Of a DNA stretch of 64,000 nt, positions 1 to 8,862 are shown piece after piece. Location: positions 1-64,000 of the forward strand of contig NZ_CAJTSC010000005.1 of the NCBI RefSeq assembly GCF_910578895.1. The letters are read 5' to 3'. The notes under the pieces were generated by a model, which saw nothing but the letters and a program-made list of their open reading frames with translations, was not told the DNA's origin and ran no database searches. The stretch is from an uncultured Bacteroides sp. Its GTDB lineage: Bacteria; Bacteroidota; Bacteroidia; Bacteroidales; Bacteroidaceae. Numbering within the stretch: position 1 is the stretch's first letter; each line of letters starts with the position of its first letter. A program made the translations under genes and the position numbers.

Positions 1-130
1 GCTGAAAGCATCTAAGTACGAAGCCGGCCACAAGATTAGATTTCTCAGGGTCGTCATAGACGATGACGTTGATAGGATGCAGGTGTAAAGGCAGCGATGT
101 CATAGCCGAGCATTACTAATTGCCCGTCCA
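1..130 (+). rRNA. 23S ribosomal RNA, 3' end only
   Basis: The first bases read GCTGAAAGCATCTAAG, a conserved string close to the 3' end of bacterial 23S rRNA (domain VI), and the 5S gene follows about 80 bases later. The 5' part lies outside the window. The exact 3' end is estimated, since it is defined by pairing with the missing 5' end. Confidence 0.9.
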
Positions 131-212
131 CTTTTCGCCTTGCCCTGTATGGGTGGTATATACGTTCAGCATGAAAAACTGCTTTGCTTTTTTCGCGTCA
201 TGTCCAACCTTA

Positions 213-323
<111 letters not shown>

Positions 324-333
324 TTCCAGGAAG

Positions 334-370
334 AAGCCCCCGCACCGTAAAAGGTGCGGGGGCTTTCCGT
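334..370 (+). terminator. Intrinsic terminator of the rRNA operon
   Basis: A perfect 13-bp stem (334-346 with 353-365, GC-rich, six-base loop) runs into a short T-rich tract just after 5S. Confidence 0.9.
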
Positions 371-375
371 TTTGT

Positions 376-935
376 CTAATTTTCATGAGGTTTTCATGAG
401 GTTTTCATGGAGGGGGTGTTGCGGGGCGCATCCACATACGAATAGATCTTTCTTCCGCCATTTCTATTTTTTATTAGGCTTTTTCCCCGCCCCGTCCGGG
501 GGCGCCTGGCGGGAGCATGACAAGGCGATGAACGTGCCACTTTTACCCATACGAATAGGGTTACACTTTTTTGCCGATGCTGTCTTTGCTTATGAAAACG
601 CAAAGAAACACACTCTTCATACGCATACGAACGGTTGGGGCGTAGGTTTGTGCCTGGGAGTATAGACCTTACAAAGACTTGCAGTTACTGGCACGCACCA
701 CGTTTGTGCAATATGCAGAAGCTGGGAAGAAGCCGTATTAGGCGAAACAAACCGGTTTTTCTATCGGGAATAACCTCGAACTCGGTGCCCAGTTTAATTT
801 CTGATGGGATTAGTTTGTTGAGAATGGATTGGGAATGTACATAGGACGGACTGGGACAGACTGAAAATAGGCTGGAAAAAAGGAGTGTTATAGAATATTT
901 TTTCTTAAATGCTACTGAATCAGGATAATTATTTG
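376..935. other. Intergenic stretch with no gene seen
   Basis: About 560 bases between the rRNA operon and the DUF177 gene. Short direct repeats of TTTTCATGAGG lie at about 379-410. The word CATACGAATAG occurs near 434 and 548, with a variant near 624. Small open frames here lack ribosome-binding sites and family features. No tRNA fold was seen. Confidence 0.5.
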
Positions 936-943
936 TATCTTTG
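936..943 (+). promoter_or_regulatory. Minus-7 promoter box of the DUF177-rpmF operon
   Basis: TATCTTTG matches the Bacteroides TAnnTTTG minus-7 consensus and lies 25 bases before the first gene. No clear minus-33 box was seen. Confidence 0.6.
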
Positions 944-967
944 TCGCCCGAATAAACAAAAGAAGCT

Positions 968-1540
968 TTGGGAAAGTTTGATAAATACAAAATAGACCTG
1001 AAAGGTATGCAAGCAGACTCGTGTAAATATGAGTTTGTGTTGGATAATCTTTTCTTTGCCAATATTGACGGACCGGAAGTACAGAAGGGTAAAGTCAGTG
1101 TGGAATTAGTTGTAAAGAAAACATCTCGTGCTTTCGAATTGAATTTCCAAACCGATGGTATGGTATGGGTGCCATGTGACCGTTGTTTGGATGATATGGA
1201 ACAACTTGTCAGCTCAACGGACAAGTTGCTGGTTAAGTTCGGTCATGAATATGCCGAGGAAGGTGATAACCTCATAGTAATTCCTGAAGAGGAAGGTGAG
1301 ATTAATGTGGCGTGGTTCATGTACGAGTTTGTTGCTTTGGCAATACCTATGAAGCATGTGCATGGTCCGGGTAAGTGCAATAAGGCAATGACCAGCAAGT
1401 TAAGTAAGCATATACGTACTACCTCGGATGATGATGCGGAAGAGACGTTTGTTTCGGAGGAGACGGAGTTGCTGAATGAAGAAGAAACGCCGGTAGATCC
1501 GCGTTGGGACGAATTAAAGAAAATATTAGATAACAATTAA
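968..1540 (+). CDS. DUF177 (YceD-type) protein
   Basis: 190 residues. It belongs to the DUF177/YceD family, whose members are encoded just before ribosomal protein L32; plant and bacterial members have been linked to 23S rRNA accumulation, but the role in Bacteroidetes is not settled. The family core is visible as VPCDRCLDDME near the middle, and the C-terminus is acidic. The start is a TTG at 968: the protein then begins MGKFDKYKIDLKG, which fits what I recall of Bacteroides homologues, while the next in-frame ATG would remove this conserved N-terminus. The rpmF gene follows after 12 bases, so the two are probably one transcript from the promoter at 936. Confidence 0.85.
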   Translation: MGKFDKYKIDLKGMQADSCKYEFVLDNLFFANIDGPEVQKGKVSVELVVKKTSRAFELNFQTDGMVWVPCDRCLDDMEQLVSSTDKLLVKFGHEYAEEGDNLIVIPEEEGEINVAWFMYEFVALAIPMKHVHGPGKCNKAMTSKLSKHIRTTSDDDAEETFVSEETELLNEEETPVDPRWDELKKILDNN

Positions 1541-1552
1541 AGATTAAAGAAA

Positions 1553-1738
1553 ATGGCACATCCTAAAAGAAGACAGTCAAAAACAAGAACTGCAAAGAGA
1601 AGAACTCATGATAAAGCAGTAGCTCCTACATTGGCTATTTGCCCGAATTGCGGTGAATGGCATGTATATCACACTGTATGTGGAGCATGTGGCTACTATC
1701 GTGGCAAGCTGGCAGTAGAGAAAGAAGCTGCTGTTTAA
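1553..1738 (+). CDS. rpmF: 50S ribosomal protein L32
   Basis: 61 residues, the normal size for bacterial L32. The N-terminus MAHPKRRQSKTRTAKRR is the lysine/arginine-rich RNA-binding tail of the family. Two cysteine pairs (CPNC and CGAC) form the zinc ribbon, so this is the zinc-binding form, not the cysteine-free paralogue. It lies 12 bases behind the DUF177 gene, the conserved pairing in many bacteria. The plsX gene that often follows rpmF is absent, and fabH comes next after about 120 bases. Confidence 0.97.
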   Translation: MAHPKRRQSKTRTAKRRTHDKAVAPTLAICPNCGEWHVYHTVCGACGYYRGKLAVEKEAAV

Positions 1739-1859
1739 TTGGGCAGTTTGACTAAACTTATACTTGAATATCGGGCGTCTGAAAAGATTTGTGGCATTTT
1801 AATGGACAAACCTTTTTAGACTGCCGTTGTTTAAGTATCTTTATAAGTAAACAAGATTA

Positions 1860-2864
1860 ATGGAAAAAATAAATGCAGTAATTACAGGAGTCGGTGGTTA
1901 TGTGCCTGATTATATCTTGACGAATGACGAGATATCGAAGATGGTGGATACCAACGATGAATGGATTATGACCCGTATCGGAGTTAAGGAAAGACATATC
2001 CTGAATGAAGAGGGATTGGGTACATCGTACATGGCACGCAAGGCTGCGAAGCAGTTGATGCAACGTACAGGTTCCAATCCGGATGACATTGACTTGGTGA
2101 TTGTCGCAACTTCTACTCCGGACTATCAATTCCCTTCTATTGCATCTATCTTGTGTGACAAGCTCGGGCTGAGGAATGCTTTCGCATACGATATGTCGGC
2201 TGCTTGTTGCGGTTTTCTCTATATGTTGGAGACGGCTGCGAACTTTATTCGTTCGGGTAGGTACAAGAAAGTTATTATTGTAGGTGCAGACAAGATGTCG
2301 TCGATTGTGAACTATACCGACCGCGCTACTTGCCCGATTTTCGGTGACGGTGCGGCGGCGTTTATGCTGGAGCCGACAACAGAAGAAGTGGGCGTTATGG
2401 ATGCTATTCTGAGAACAGATGGAAAGGGATTGCCTTTCTTGCACCTGAAAGCTGGTGGTTCGGTTTGTCCTCCTTCATATTTCACGATAGACAATCACAT
2501 GCACTACCTTTATCAGGAAGGTCGTACGGTATTTAAATATGCGGTATCCAATATGTCGGATATAAGCGCCGCAATCGCAGAAAAGAACAATCTGACAAAA
2601 GATACTATCGACTGGGTGGTTCCTCATCAAGCTAATCTGCGTATTATTGATGCCGTGGCACACCGTTTGGAAGTTCCTCATGAAAAAGTGCTGATAAATA
2701 TCGAGCGCTATGGTAACACAAGCGCCGGTACGCTTCCGCTCTGTATTTGGGACTTTGAAGAGAAACTGAAGAAAGGTGATAACATTATCTTTACGGCATT
2801 CGGCGCAGGATTTACTTGGGGAGCCGTTTACGTGAAATGGGGTTATGACGGAAAGAAGCAGTAA
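1860..2864 (+). CDS. fabH: 3-oxoacyl-ACP synthase III (FabH)
   Basis: 334 residues, full family length. FabH condenses acetyl-CoA with malonyl-ACP to start fatty-acid synthesis in the cytoplasm. The catalytic triad is visible: Cys116 in DMSAACCGF, His256 in VVPHQAN and Asn286 in RYGNTSAG. The ATG at 1860 directly gives MEKINAVITGVG, the family N-terminus. The gene is bounded downstream by an intrinsic terminator at 2896. Bacteroides genomes can carry more than one fabH-like gene; the position in the rpmF-fabH-era-der cluster supports the housekeeping copy. Confidence 0.95.
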   Translation: MEKINAVITGVGGYVPDYILTNDEISKMVDTNDEWIMTRIGVKERHILNEEGLGTSYMARKAAKQLMQRTGSNPDDIDLVIVATSTPDYQFPSIASILCDKLGLRNAFAYDMSAACCGFLYMLETAANFIRSGRYKKVIIVGADKMSSIVNYTDRATCPIFGDGAAAFMLEPTTEEVGVMDAILRTDGKGLPFLHLKAGGSVCPPSYFTIDNHMHYLYQEGRTVFKYAVSNMSDISAAIAEKNNLTKDTIDWVVPHQANLRIIDAVAHRLEVPHEKVLINIERYGNTSAGTLPLCIWDFEEKLKKGDNIIFTAFGAGFTWGAVYVKWGYDGKKQ

Positions 2865-2895
2865 TATAACCGTTACGAACAAAATATGATAAAAA

Positions 2896-2928
2896 GACGC
2901 ATCCTATCTCGATTCGATGCGTTTTTTT
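2896..2928 (+). terminator. Intrinsic terminator after fabH
   Basis: CGCATC at 2898-2903 pairs with GATGCG at 2916-2921, extended by A/T pairs, and is followed by seven T residues. It separates fabH from era. Confidence 0.75.
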
Positions 2929-2953
2929 GTCTCAATCCAAATAAGTGAAGATT

Positions 2954-3835
2954 ATGCATAAAGCAGGTTTTGTCAACATTGTGGGAAATCCGAATGTGGG
3001 TAAGTCTACATTAATGAACGCGTTGGTAGGTGAGCGTATTTCAATAGCTACTTTCAAAGCGCAGACCACTCGTCACCGGATTATGGGAATATATAATACG
3101 GATGATATGCAGATTGTATTTTCGGATACGCCGGGTGTGTTGAAGCCTACATATAAGCTGCAGGAGTCCATGCTGAATTTCTCCACTTCGGCATTGACGG
3201 ATGCGGATGTATTGCTGTATGTGACGGATGTGGTCGAGACACCTGACAAGCATAATGATTTTGTGGAGAAGGTAGGCCGCATGGAAGTGCCGGTGTTGTT
3301 GCTTGTCAACAAGATTGATTTAAGCAATCAGGAGAAGTTGGTGGAATTGGTGGAAGCCTGGAAAGAACTGTTGCCCAATGCGGAGATTATTCCTATTTCA
3401 GCCGCCACTAAGTTTAATGTGGATTATGTGATGAAGCGGATAAAAGAACTGCTGCCCGATTCTCCACCCTATTTCGATAAAGACCAGTGGACGGACAAGC
3501 CTGCACGTTTTTTTGTAAACGAGATTATTCGCGAAAAGATATTGTTGTACTACGATAAAGAGATACCTTATTCGGTAGAAGTTGTCGTAGAGCAATTTAA
3601 AGAAGAGGAAAAGAAGATACGTATCAATGCTGTGATATACGTTGAACGCGATTCGCAGAAAGGTATTATCATCGGCAAGCAGGGGAAAGCTTTGAAAAAA
3701 GTGGCTACCGAAGCTCGCCGGGATTTGGAGAGATTTTTCGGGAAGACAATCTTCCTGGAGACGTTTGTGAAAGTTGATAAAGACTGGCGTAGTTCGGATA
3801 AAGAACTGCGTAACTTCGGTTATCAGCTGGACTAA
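2954..3835 (+). CDS. era: GTPase Era
   Basis: 293 residues. Era is an essential GTPase that binds the 3' end of 16S rRNA and helps assemble the 30S subunit. The P-loop GNPNVGKS is at residues 11-18, DTPG at 58-61 and NKID in the middle of the G domain. The C-terminal KH domain shows its GxxG loop as IIIGKQGKALKK. I start at the ATG at 2954, giving MHKAGFVNIVGNP; a GTG at 2945 in the same frame would add three residues and cannot be excluded. der follows after 46 bases, and the two probably share a transcript. Confidence 0.96.
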   Translation: MHKAGFVNIVGNPNVGKSTLMNALVGERISIATFKAQTTRHRIMGIYNTDDMQIVFSDTPGVLKPTYKLQESMLNFSTSALTDADVLLYVTDVVETPDKHNDFVEKVGRMEVPVLLLVNKIDLSNQEKLVELVEAWKELLPNAEIIPISAATKFNVDYVMKRIKELLPDSPPYFDKDQWTDKPARFFVNEIIREKILLYYDKEIPYSVEVVVEQFKEEEKKIRINAVIYVERDSQKGIIIGKQGKALKKVATEARRDLERFFGKTIFLETFVKVDKDWRSSDKELRNFGYQLD

Positions 3836-3881
3836 TATTCATACGACTGTGACAGTCGCACAAAAACAAAGAGTGTAACCT

Positions 3882-5195
3882 ATGGGAAATTTAGTTGCAA
3901 TCGTAGGACGTCCCAATGTGGGAAAGTCTACACTATTTAATCGCCTGACCAAGACAAGACAGGCGATTGTAAACGAAGAAGCAGGGACAACGCGCGATCG
4001 CCAATATGGTAAATCGGAATGGCTGGGTCGTGAATTTTCTGTTGTGGATACCGGTGGCTGGGTGGTAAACTCCGATGATATTTTTGAAGAGGAGATACGC
4101 AAGCAGGTATTAATGGCAGTGGATGAAGCGGATGTAATCCTGTTTGTGGTGGATGTGATGAATGGAGTAACGGACTTGGATTTGCAGGTGGCTTCTATTC
4201 TGCGCCGTGCCAAAAAGCCTGTTTTGCTGGTTGCAAACAAGACTGATAATAATGAGTTGCAATATAATGCTCCTGAATTTTATAGTTTAGGCTTGGGAGA
4301 TCCGTATTGCATTTCCGCAATCACCGGCAGCGGCACGGGAGACTTGATGGATCTCATCGTTGAGAACTTCAAGAAAGAGTCGGACGAAATACTGGACGAG
4401 GATATCCCCCGTTTTGCAGTAGTGGGGCGTCCGAATGCCGGAAAGTCGTCTATCGTTAATGCTTTTATCGGAGAGGATCGTAATATCGTGACGGAAATAG
4501 CCGGCACGACACGTGATTCCATTTATACCCGTTACAATAAGTTCGGCTTTGATTTCTACCTGGTAGATACGGCAGGTATCCGCAAGAAGAACAAGGTGAG
4601 TGAGGATTTGGAATATTATTCGGTTATCCGCTCTATCCGTTCCATTGAAAATTCGGATGTATGTATCCTGATGTTGGATGCTACCCGCGGCATTGAAAGC
4701 CAGGACTTGAATATTTTCTCCCTTATCCAAAAGAACTCCAAAGGGTTGGTGGTTGTTGTAAATAAGTGGGATTTGGTGGAAGACAAGACGGTGAAAGTGA
4801 TGAAGACTTTTGAGAATGCCATTCGCAGCCGTTTTGCTCCTTTTGTGGACTTTCCGATAATCTTTGCCTCGGCATTGACAAAGCAACGTATCTTGAAAGT
4901 ATTGGAGGAAGCGCGCACTGTGTATGAGAATCGTATGATACGCATACCGACTGCCCGTCTGAATGAAGAGATGCTGCCGCTTATCGAGGCCTATCCGCCC
5001 CCTGCCATCAAAGGCAAGTATATCAAGATAAAATACATCACACAGTTGCCGAATACGCAGATTCCTTCTTTCGTTTATTTTGCTAATCTGCCTCAATATG
5101 TGAAAGAGCCATACAGGCGTTTTCTTGAGAATAAAATGCGTGAGAAATGGAACCTGACAGGGACACCGATAAATATATATATACGGCAGAAATAA
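3882..5195 (+). CDS. der: GTPase Der (EngA), tandem G-domain ribosome assembly factor
   Basis: 437 residues, the usual length. Der works in assembly of the 50S subunit. The first G domain has GRPNVGKS at residues 9-16 and NKTD at 119-122. The second has GRPNAGKS at 182-189, DTAGIRKK and NKWD. A C-terminal KH-like domain follows from about residue 355. The ATG at 3882 gives MGNLVAIVGRPNVGKS, the canonical start. It lies 46 bases behind era, an arrangement seen in other Bacteroides as far as I recall. Confidence 0.97.
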   Translation: MGNLVAIVGRPNVGKSTLFNRLTKTRQAIVNEEAGTTRDRQYGKSEWLGREFSVVDTGGWVVNSDDIFEEEIRKQVLMAVDEADVILFVVDVMNGVTDLDLQVASILRRAKKPVLLVANKTDNNELQYNAPEFYSLGLGDPYCISAITGSGTGDLMDLIVENFKKESDEILDEDIPRFAVVGRPNAGKSSIVNAFIGEDRNIVTEIAGTTRDSIYTRYNKFGFDFYLVDTAGIRKKNKVSEDLEYYSVIRSIRSIENSDVCILMLDATRGIESQDLNIFSLIQKNSKGLVVVVNKWDLVEDKTVKVMKTFENAIRSRFAPFVDFPIIFASALTKQRILKVLEEARTVYENRMIRIPTARLNEEMLPLIEAYPPPAIKGKYIKIKYITQLPNTQIPSFVYFANLPQYVKEPYRRFLENKMREKWNLTGTPINIYIRQK

Positions 5196-5219
5196 ACTTT
5201 TCGGTATCTGTTGGGTTGG

Positions 5220-5263
5220 TTAGTCCTAAATAAGCGGTTTCGGTAACGTTTATTTAGGACTAA
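5220..5263. repeat. Perfect inverted repeat between der and the beta-lactamase gene
   Basis: TTAGTCCTAAATAA at 5220-5233 is exactly complementary to 5250-5263. The stem extends by three more pairs (one G-T) to a ten-base loop. No T-run follows on either strand, so it is a poor intrinsic terminator. An operator, an mRNA stem or a trace of a mobile element end are the alternatives. Confidence 0.75.
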
Positions 5264-5301
5264 TCATTTATAGCCATAATCGTTAATCTTTATATTATAT
5301 T

Positions 5302-6255
5302 ATGACAAAAATAAGCAAAACGCGTATATTCGCTTTAATCCTCTCTTTGTTTTGTTGTGCCGCTGTTTTCATGTTGTCGTTATATAAATCAGCAAAAAGT
5401 CATGACAATGCAGCACTATATACCGGTATTCTTACTGACACTATTTCTAAAATCGTGTCGGATTATCCGGGAGAAATCGGGGTGGCAGTAATCATCAATG
5501 GTACAGATACGGTTACCGTCAACAATAAGAGTATTTATCCCATGATGAGTGTGTTTAAAGTCCATCAGGCATTAGCCGTGTGTAACGATTTTGATAGCAA
5601 AGGACTTTCCCTTGACTCATTGATAACTATACACAGGGATGAACTTGACCCTAAAACCTGGAGTCCTATGATGAAAGAACACTTAGAATCAGTGATTTCA
5701 TTGACAGTTAGAGATTTATTACGTTATACTCTCATCTTAAGCGACAACAATGCAAGTAATCTCATGTTCAAGAACTTAGTTGACGTTGCCAAAACTGATA
5801 GTTTCATAGCTACTCTCATCCCTCGCTTAAGTTTCCGGATAGCTTATACTGAAGAGGAAATGTCGGCCGATCATGATAAAGCCTATGCCAATTGCACGTC
5901 ACCTCTCGGTGCGGCAATGCTGATGGAACGTTTGTTTACCGACAGCCTGCTTAGTTGTGAGAAACAATGTTTCATTATGAACACGTTGAAAGAATGTGTA
6001 ACCGGCAATGACAGGATAGTAGCTCCTTTGCTTGAAAGAGAAGGAATTACAATTGCCCATAAGACGGGTTCCGGCTATACCGATGAAAACGGAGTGCTCG
6101 TTGCCCACAATGACGTAGCCTATATCCGTCTGCCGAATAATGTATGCTACACTTTGGCAGTATTTGTCAAGGATTTCAAGGGCAATGAAACACAAGCCGC
6201 AAAAGCCATAGCACGCATATCCGCTATTGTATACTCAATATTGTCACATCCTTAA
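5302..6255 (+). CDS. Class A beta-lactamase of the CfxA type
   Basis: 317 residues with a signal-anchor-like N-terminus (hydrophobic residues 8-27), so exported. The enzyme hydrolyses beta-lactams in the periplasm by an acyl-serine mechanism. The motifs are intact: SVFK (SxxK, Ser83), SDN at 147-149 and KTG at 254-256, with EEEMSADH in the omega-loop region. From memory the protein resembles mobile CfxA enzymes over its whole length (for example PMMSVFKVHQAL and LAVFVKDFKGN), though it is clearly not identical. It lies next to core genes and no transposase or mobilisation gene is present. G+C is lower than in the downstream transporter (23 of 60 bases at 5521-5580 against 32 of 60 at 6661-6720). 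The substrate range (cephalosporinase or broader) cannot be read from the sequence. Confidence 0.93.
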   Translation: MTKISKTRIFALILSLFCCAAVFMLSLYKSAKSHDNAALYTGILTDTISKIVSDYPGEIGVAVIINGTDTVTVNNKSIYPMMSVFKVHQALAVCNDFDSKGLSLDSLITIHRDELDPKTWSPMMKEHLESVISLTVRDLLRYTLILSDNNASNLMFKNLVDVAKTDSFIATLIPRLSFRIAYTEEEMSADHDKAYANCTSPLGAAMLMERLFTDSLLSCEKQCFIMNTLKECVTGNDRIVAPLLEREGITIAHKTGSGYTDENGVLVAHNDVAYIRLPNNVCYTLAVFVKDFKGNETQAAKAIARISAIVYSILSHP

Positions 6256-6315
6256 TTTTCACACGGTTTTTTCATTTACGGGAGATATCCTTGGTTGGAA
6301 GAAGTTATCGTCATC

Positions 6316-7086
6316 TTAACCCTCGATATTCTGTATTTGCACCTCTTTTACCTTACGGAAGAGGTCCGAAGCGAAGATGAAGTTGTTCAAGCGTTCATTG
6401 GTAGAGGTGAAGATGTCGTCTTTGCTGCCTTCCCACTCTTTGTGCCCCTTGTAGATGTAGATGATTTTCTCGCCGATGCCCATCACGGAGTTCATGTCGT
6501 GGGTATTGATGAGTGTAGTCATGTTGTACTCGCGGGTGATGTCCTGTATCAGTTCGTCAATGACGAGAGAGGTCTTGGGGTCCAAACCGGAATTCGGTTC
6601 GTCGCAGAACAGATACTGCGGGTTCAGGGCGATGGCACGTGCGATGGCTACGCGTTTCTGCATGCCGCCGCTGATTTCGCCGGGAAATTTGTCCTTCGCT
6701 TCAATCAGGTTTACGCGTTCCAGGCAGAACATGGCACGGCGTGTACGGTCGCGCAACGTGTCCGAACTGAACATGTTGAGGGGAAACATCACGTTGTCCA
6801 GCACCGTCATCGAGTCGAACAAGGCGGCGCTTTGGAATATCATCCCCATTTCGCGGCGCAAGGCTTTCTTCTCATTCTTTCCCATGACGAGGAAATTGCG
6901 GTTATCGTATAGCAATTCCCCCTTTTCGGGCGTCAGCAATCCCACGATACATTTCATCAGCACGGTTTTTCCCGAACCGCTTTGACCGATGATAAGATTG
7001 GTCTTTCCGTTTTCGAAGGTGGCATTGATATCCGTCAGTACCTCTTTCTCTTCAAATGACTTGCAAAGTCCTTTCAACTCAATCAT
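6316..7086 (-). CDS. MlaF-type ATP-binding subunit of a lipid ABC transporter
   Basis: 256 residues. This ABC ATPase would power MlaE-type transport of phospholipids between the envelope membranes. Walker A is GQSGSGKT at residues 34-41, the signature is ISGGMQKR, and Walker B reads LFCDEPNSGLDP, all typical of MlaF. The frame is open further upstream, but MIELKGLCKSF at 7086 is the natural start, since the family begins immediately before the first beta-strand. The permease gene ends 35 bases upstream on the same strand, so the two form an operon. No MCE-domain partner (MlaD) gene is visible; the substrate-binding part is presumably elsewhere. Confidence 0.92.
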   Translation of the reverse strand: MIELKGLCKSFEEKEVLTDINATFENGKTNLIIGQSGSGKTVLMKCIVGLLTPEKGELLYDNRNFLVMGKNEKKALRREMGMIFQSAALFDSMTVLDNVMFPLNMFSSDTLRDRTRRAMFCLERVNLIEAKDKFPGEISGGMQKRVAIARAIALNPQYLFCDEPNSGLDPKTSLVIDELIQDITREYNMTTLINTHDMNSVMGIGEKIIYIYKGHKEWEGSKDDIFTSTNERLNNFIFASDLFRKVKEVQIQNIEG

Positions 7087-7121
7087 TATTTCTTGTTTTT
7101 TTTTGATTTGAAACCAGGTTA

Positions 7122-7865
7122 TTAGCTCATTAACAGTTTCGTCAGTACGAGGTCGGCAAACAGAATCAGCACACTGCTGCACACCACCGAATCCGTAGAC
7201 GCCTTACCCACCTCGATAGAGCCGCCTTCGACCGTATAGCCGAAGAATGCCGATACGCTGGCAATGATAAAGGCGAAGAACAGCGACTTGATGATGCCGC
7301 ACCAGATGAACCACTCTACGAACATATATTGCAAGCCATACTCCAAATCGACAGCGGACATGATGCCGCCAAACCAGCATGTGCAAAACGCACCGATAAC
7401 TCCGGCGAATATACTGAACGTCACCATTAAGGGAATGGTCGATACCATTGCCGTTATCTTTGGCAATATCAGGTAGTTGGCGGAATTCACGCCCATAATC
7501 TCAAGAGCGTCTATCTGTTGGGTCACCCGCATCGTCCCCAGTTCGGAAGCTATGTTCGAACCCACTTTGCCTGCCAGTATCAGGCACATGATGGAAGACG
7601 AGAACTCCAGCAGCATGATTTCGCGGGTGACGTACCCCACCGTCCAGCGCGGCATGAAAGGGCTTTCGATGTTCAGCTTGATCTGTATGGTGATGACGGC
7701 TCCGATGAAAAACGATATCAGCAGTACGATGCCGATGGAGTTTACGCCAAGCTGCTCTATTTCATTGATGTACTGGCGGAAGAACATGCGCATGCGCTCC
7801 GGACGCGCAAAGACACGTCCCATCAGCATGATATATCTTCCTACTGTTCTAAGTGCTTTAATCAT
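7122..7865 (-). CDS. MlaE-type permease of a lipid ABC transporter
   Basis: 247 residues with five or so membrane segments. It is the membrane subunit that pairs with the MlaF-type ATPase downstream. Family features include the amphipathic N-terminus (RVFARPERMRMFFRQY), the segment GKVGSNIASELGTMRVTQQI near the middle, which is the MlaE signature, and EIMGVN after it. The ATG at 7865 is close behind a TACATTTG promoter box at 7886-7893. The two-gene MlaE-MlaF operon lies divergent from lptB, so two envelope lipid-transport functions flank one control region. Confidence 0.93.
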   Translation of the reverse strand: MIKALRTVGRYIMLMGRVFARPERMRMFFRQYINEIEQLGVNSIGIVLLISFFIGAVITIQIKLNIESPFMPRWTVGYVTREIMLLEFSSSIMCLILAGKVGSNIASELGTMRVTQQIDALEIMGVNSANYLILPKITAMVSTIPLMVTFSIFAGVIGAFCTCWFGGIMSAVDLEYGLQYMFVEWFIWCGIIKSLFFAFIIASVSAFFGYTVEGGSIEVGKASTDSVVCSSVLILFADLVLTKLLMS

Positions 7866-7885
7866 GACTCGTAAGTATTTGTCTG

Positions 7886-7893
7886 CAAATGTA
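7886..7893 (-). promoter_or_regulatory. Minus-7 box of the mlaE-mlaF operon
   Basis: On the minus strand this reads TACATTTG, matching TAnnTTTG. It would start RNA about 13 bases before the mlaE-like ATG, a short leader. Confidence 0.6.
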
Positions 7894-7915
7894 CACTATT
7901 TCAGCTTATTTTTGC

Positions 7916-7923
7916 TACATTTG
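7916..7923 (+). promoter_or_regulatory. Minus-7 box of lptB
   Basis: TACATTTG on the plus strand, only 22 bases from the opposing box. It would give lptB a leader of about 135 bases; no other feature was seen between 7924 and 8066. Confidence 0.55.
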
Positions 7924-8066
7924 CGGCAGTTTCACCACGGATTACGCCAAATGGTCCACTATTTTTATAAAACAGGGCGCGGACGGTGTTGTTTGCGGGA
8001 GAAACGGCGGTTGTGCAAAGACCGGCATTAATTCAGTGTATGTATAATCTGTGGTGATATAGCGTT

Positions 8067-8825
8067 ATGGAAGAAGAAAGCAAAATGGTGCTCCGGACAG
8101 AAGACTTGGTGAAGAAATACGGCAAGCGTACCGTAGTGAACCATGTCTCTATCAATGTAAAGCAAGGGGAAATCGTAGGATTGCTGGGGCCGAACGGTGC
8201 CGGCAAGACCACTTCGTTCTATATGACCGTAGGGCTGATAACCCCCAACGAAGGGCGTATCTTCCTGGACGATTTGGACATTACGAAATATCCGGTATAC
8301 AAGCGTGCGCAGACGGGCATCGGCTATTTGGCGCAGGAGGCGTCCGTGTTCCGTCAGATGAGTGTAGAGGACAATATTGCCGCTGTGCTGGAAATGACCG
8401 ACAAGCCGTTGGATTATCAGAAAGACAAGTTGGAGAGCCTGATTGCCGAATTCCGCCTGCAAAAGGTGCGCAAGAACAAGGGTAACCAGCTGTCCGGCGG
8501 TGAACGCCGCCGTACGGAGATTGCCCGCTGCCTGGCCATCGACCCGAAGTTCATCATGCTGGACGAGCCGTTTGCCGGTGTAGACCCTATTGCGGTGGAA
8601 GATATCCAGCAGATTGTCTGGAAACTGAAAGACAAGAACATCGGTATCCTGATTACCGACCACAATGTGCAGGAAACGCTGAGCATCACCGACCGCGCCT
8701 ATCTGCTGTTCGAGGGGAAAATCCTGTTTCAAGGTACCCCGGAAGAGCTTGCCGAGAACAAGATTGTGCGCGAAAAATACCTGAGTAACAGCTTTGTGCT
8801 TCGCCGCAAGGACTTTATGGTGTAG
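8067..8825 (+). CDS. lptB: LptB, ATPase of the lipopolysaccharide export machine
   Basis: 252 residues. LptB drives extraction of LPS from the inner membrane with LptF/LptG. Walker A is GPNGAGKT at residues 41-48. The signature LSGGERRRTEIAR and Walker B FIMLDEPFAGVDP are the specific LptB forms. The C-terminus ends in the family pattern IVREKYLSNSFVLRR. The ATG at 8067 gives MEEESKMVLRTEDL; an internal ATG at 8085 is also possible and closer to the E. coli length. No lptA/lptC neighbours are present. A family A palindromic repeat follows the stop codon. Confidence 0.95.
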   Translation: MEEESKMVLRTEDLVKKYGKRTVVNHVSINVKQGEIVGLLGPNGAGKTTSFYMTVGLITPNEGRIFLDDLDITKYPVYKRAQTGIGYLAQEASVFRQMSVEDNIAAVLEMTDKPLDYQKDKLESLIAEFRLQKVRKNKGNQLSGGERRRTEIARCLAIDPKFIMLDEPFAGVDPIAVEDIQQIVWKLKDKNIGILITDHNVQETLSITDRAYLLFEGKILFQGTPEELAENKIVREKYLSNSFVLRRKDFMV

Positions 8826-8862
8826 GCGGTTCTTGAAAAGGATATCGTTTCCCGGTAAAGGC

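Noticed and set aside
6295..6912. 205-residue plus-strand frame opposite the mlaF-like gene
   Set aside because: Antisense shadow; Val/His-rich with no motifs.
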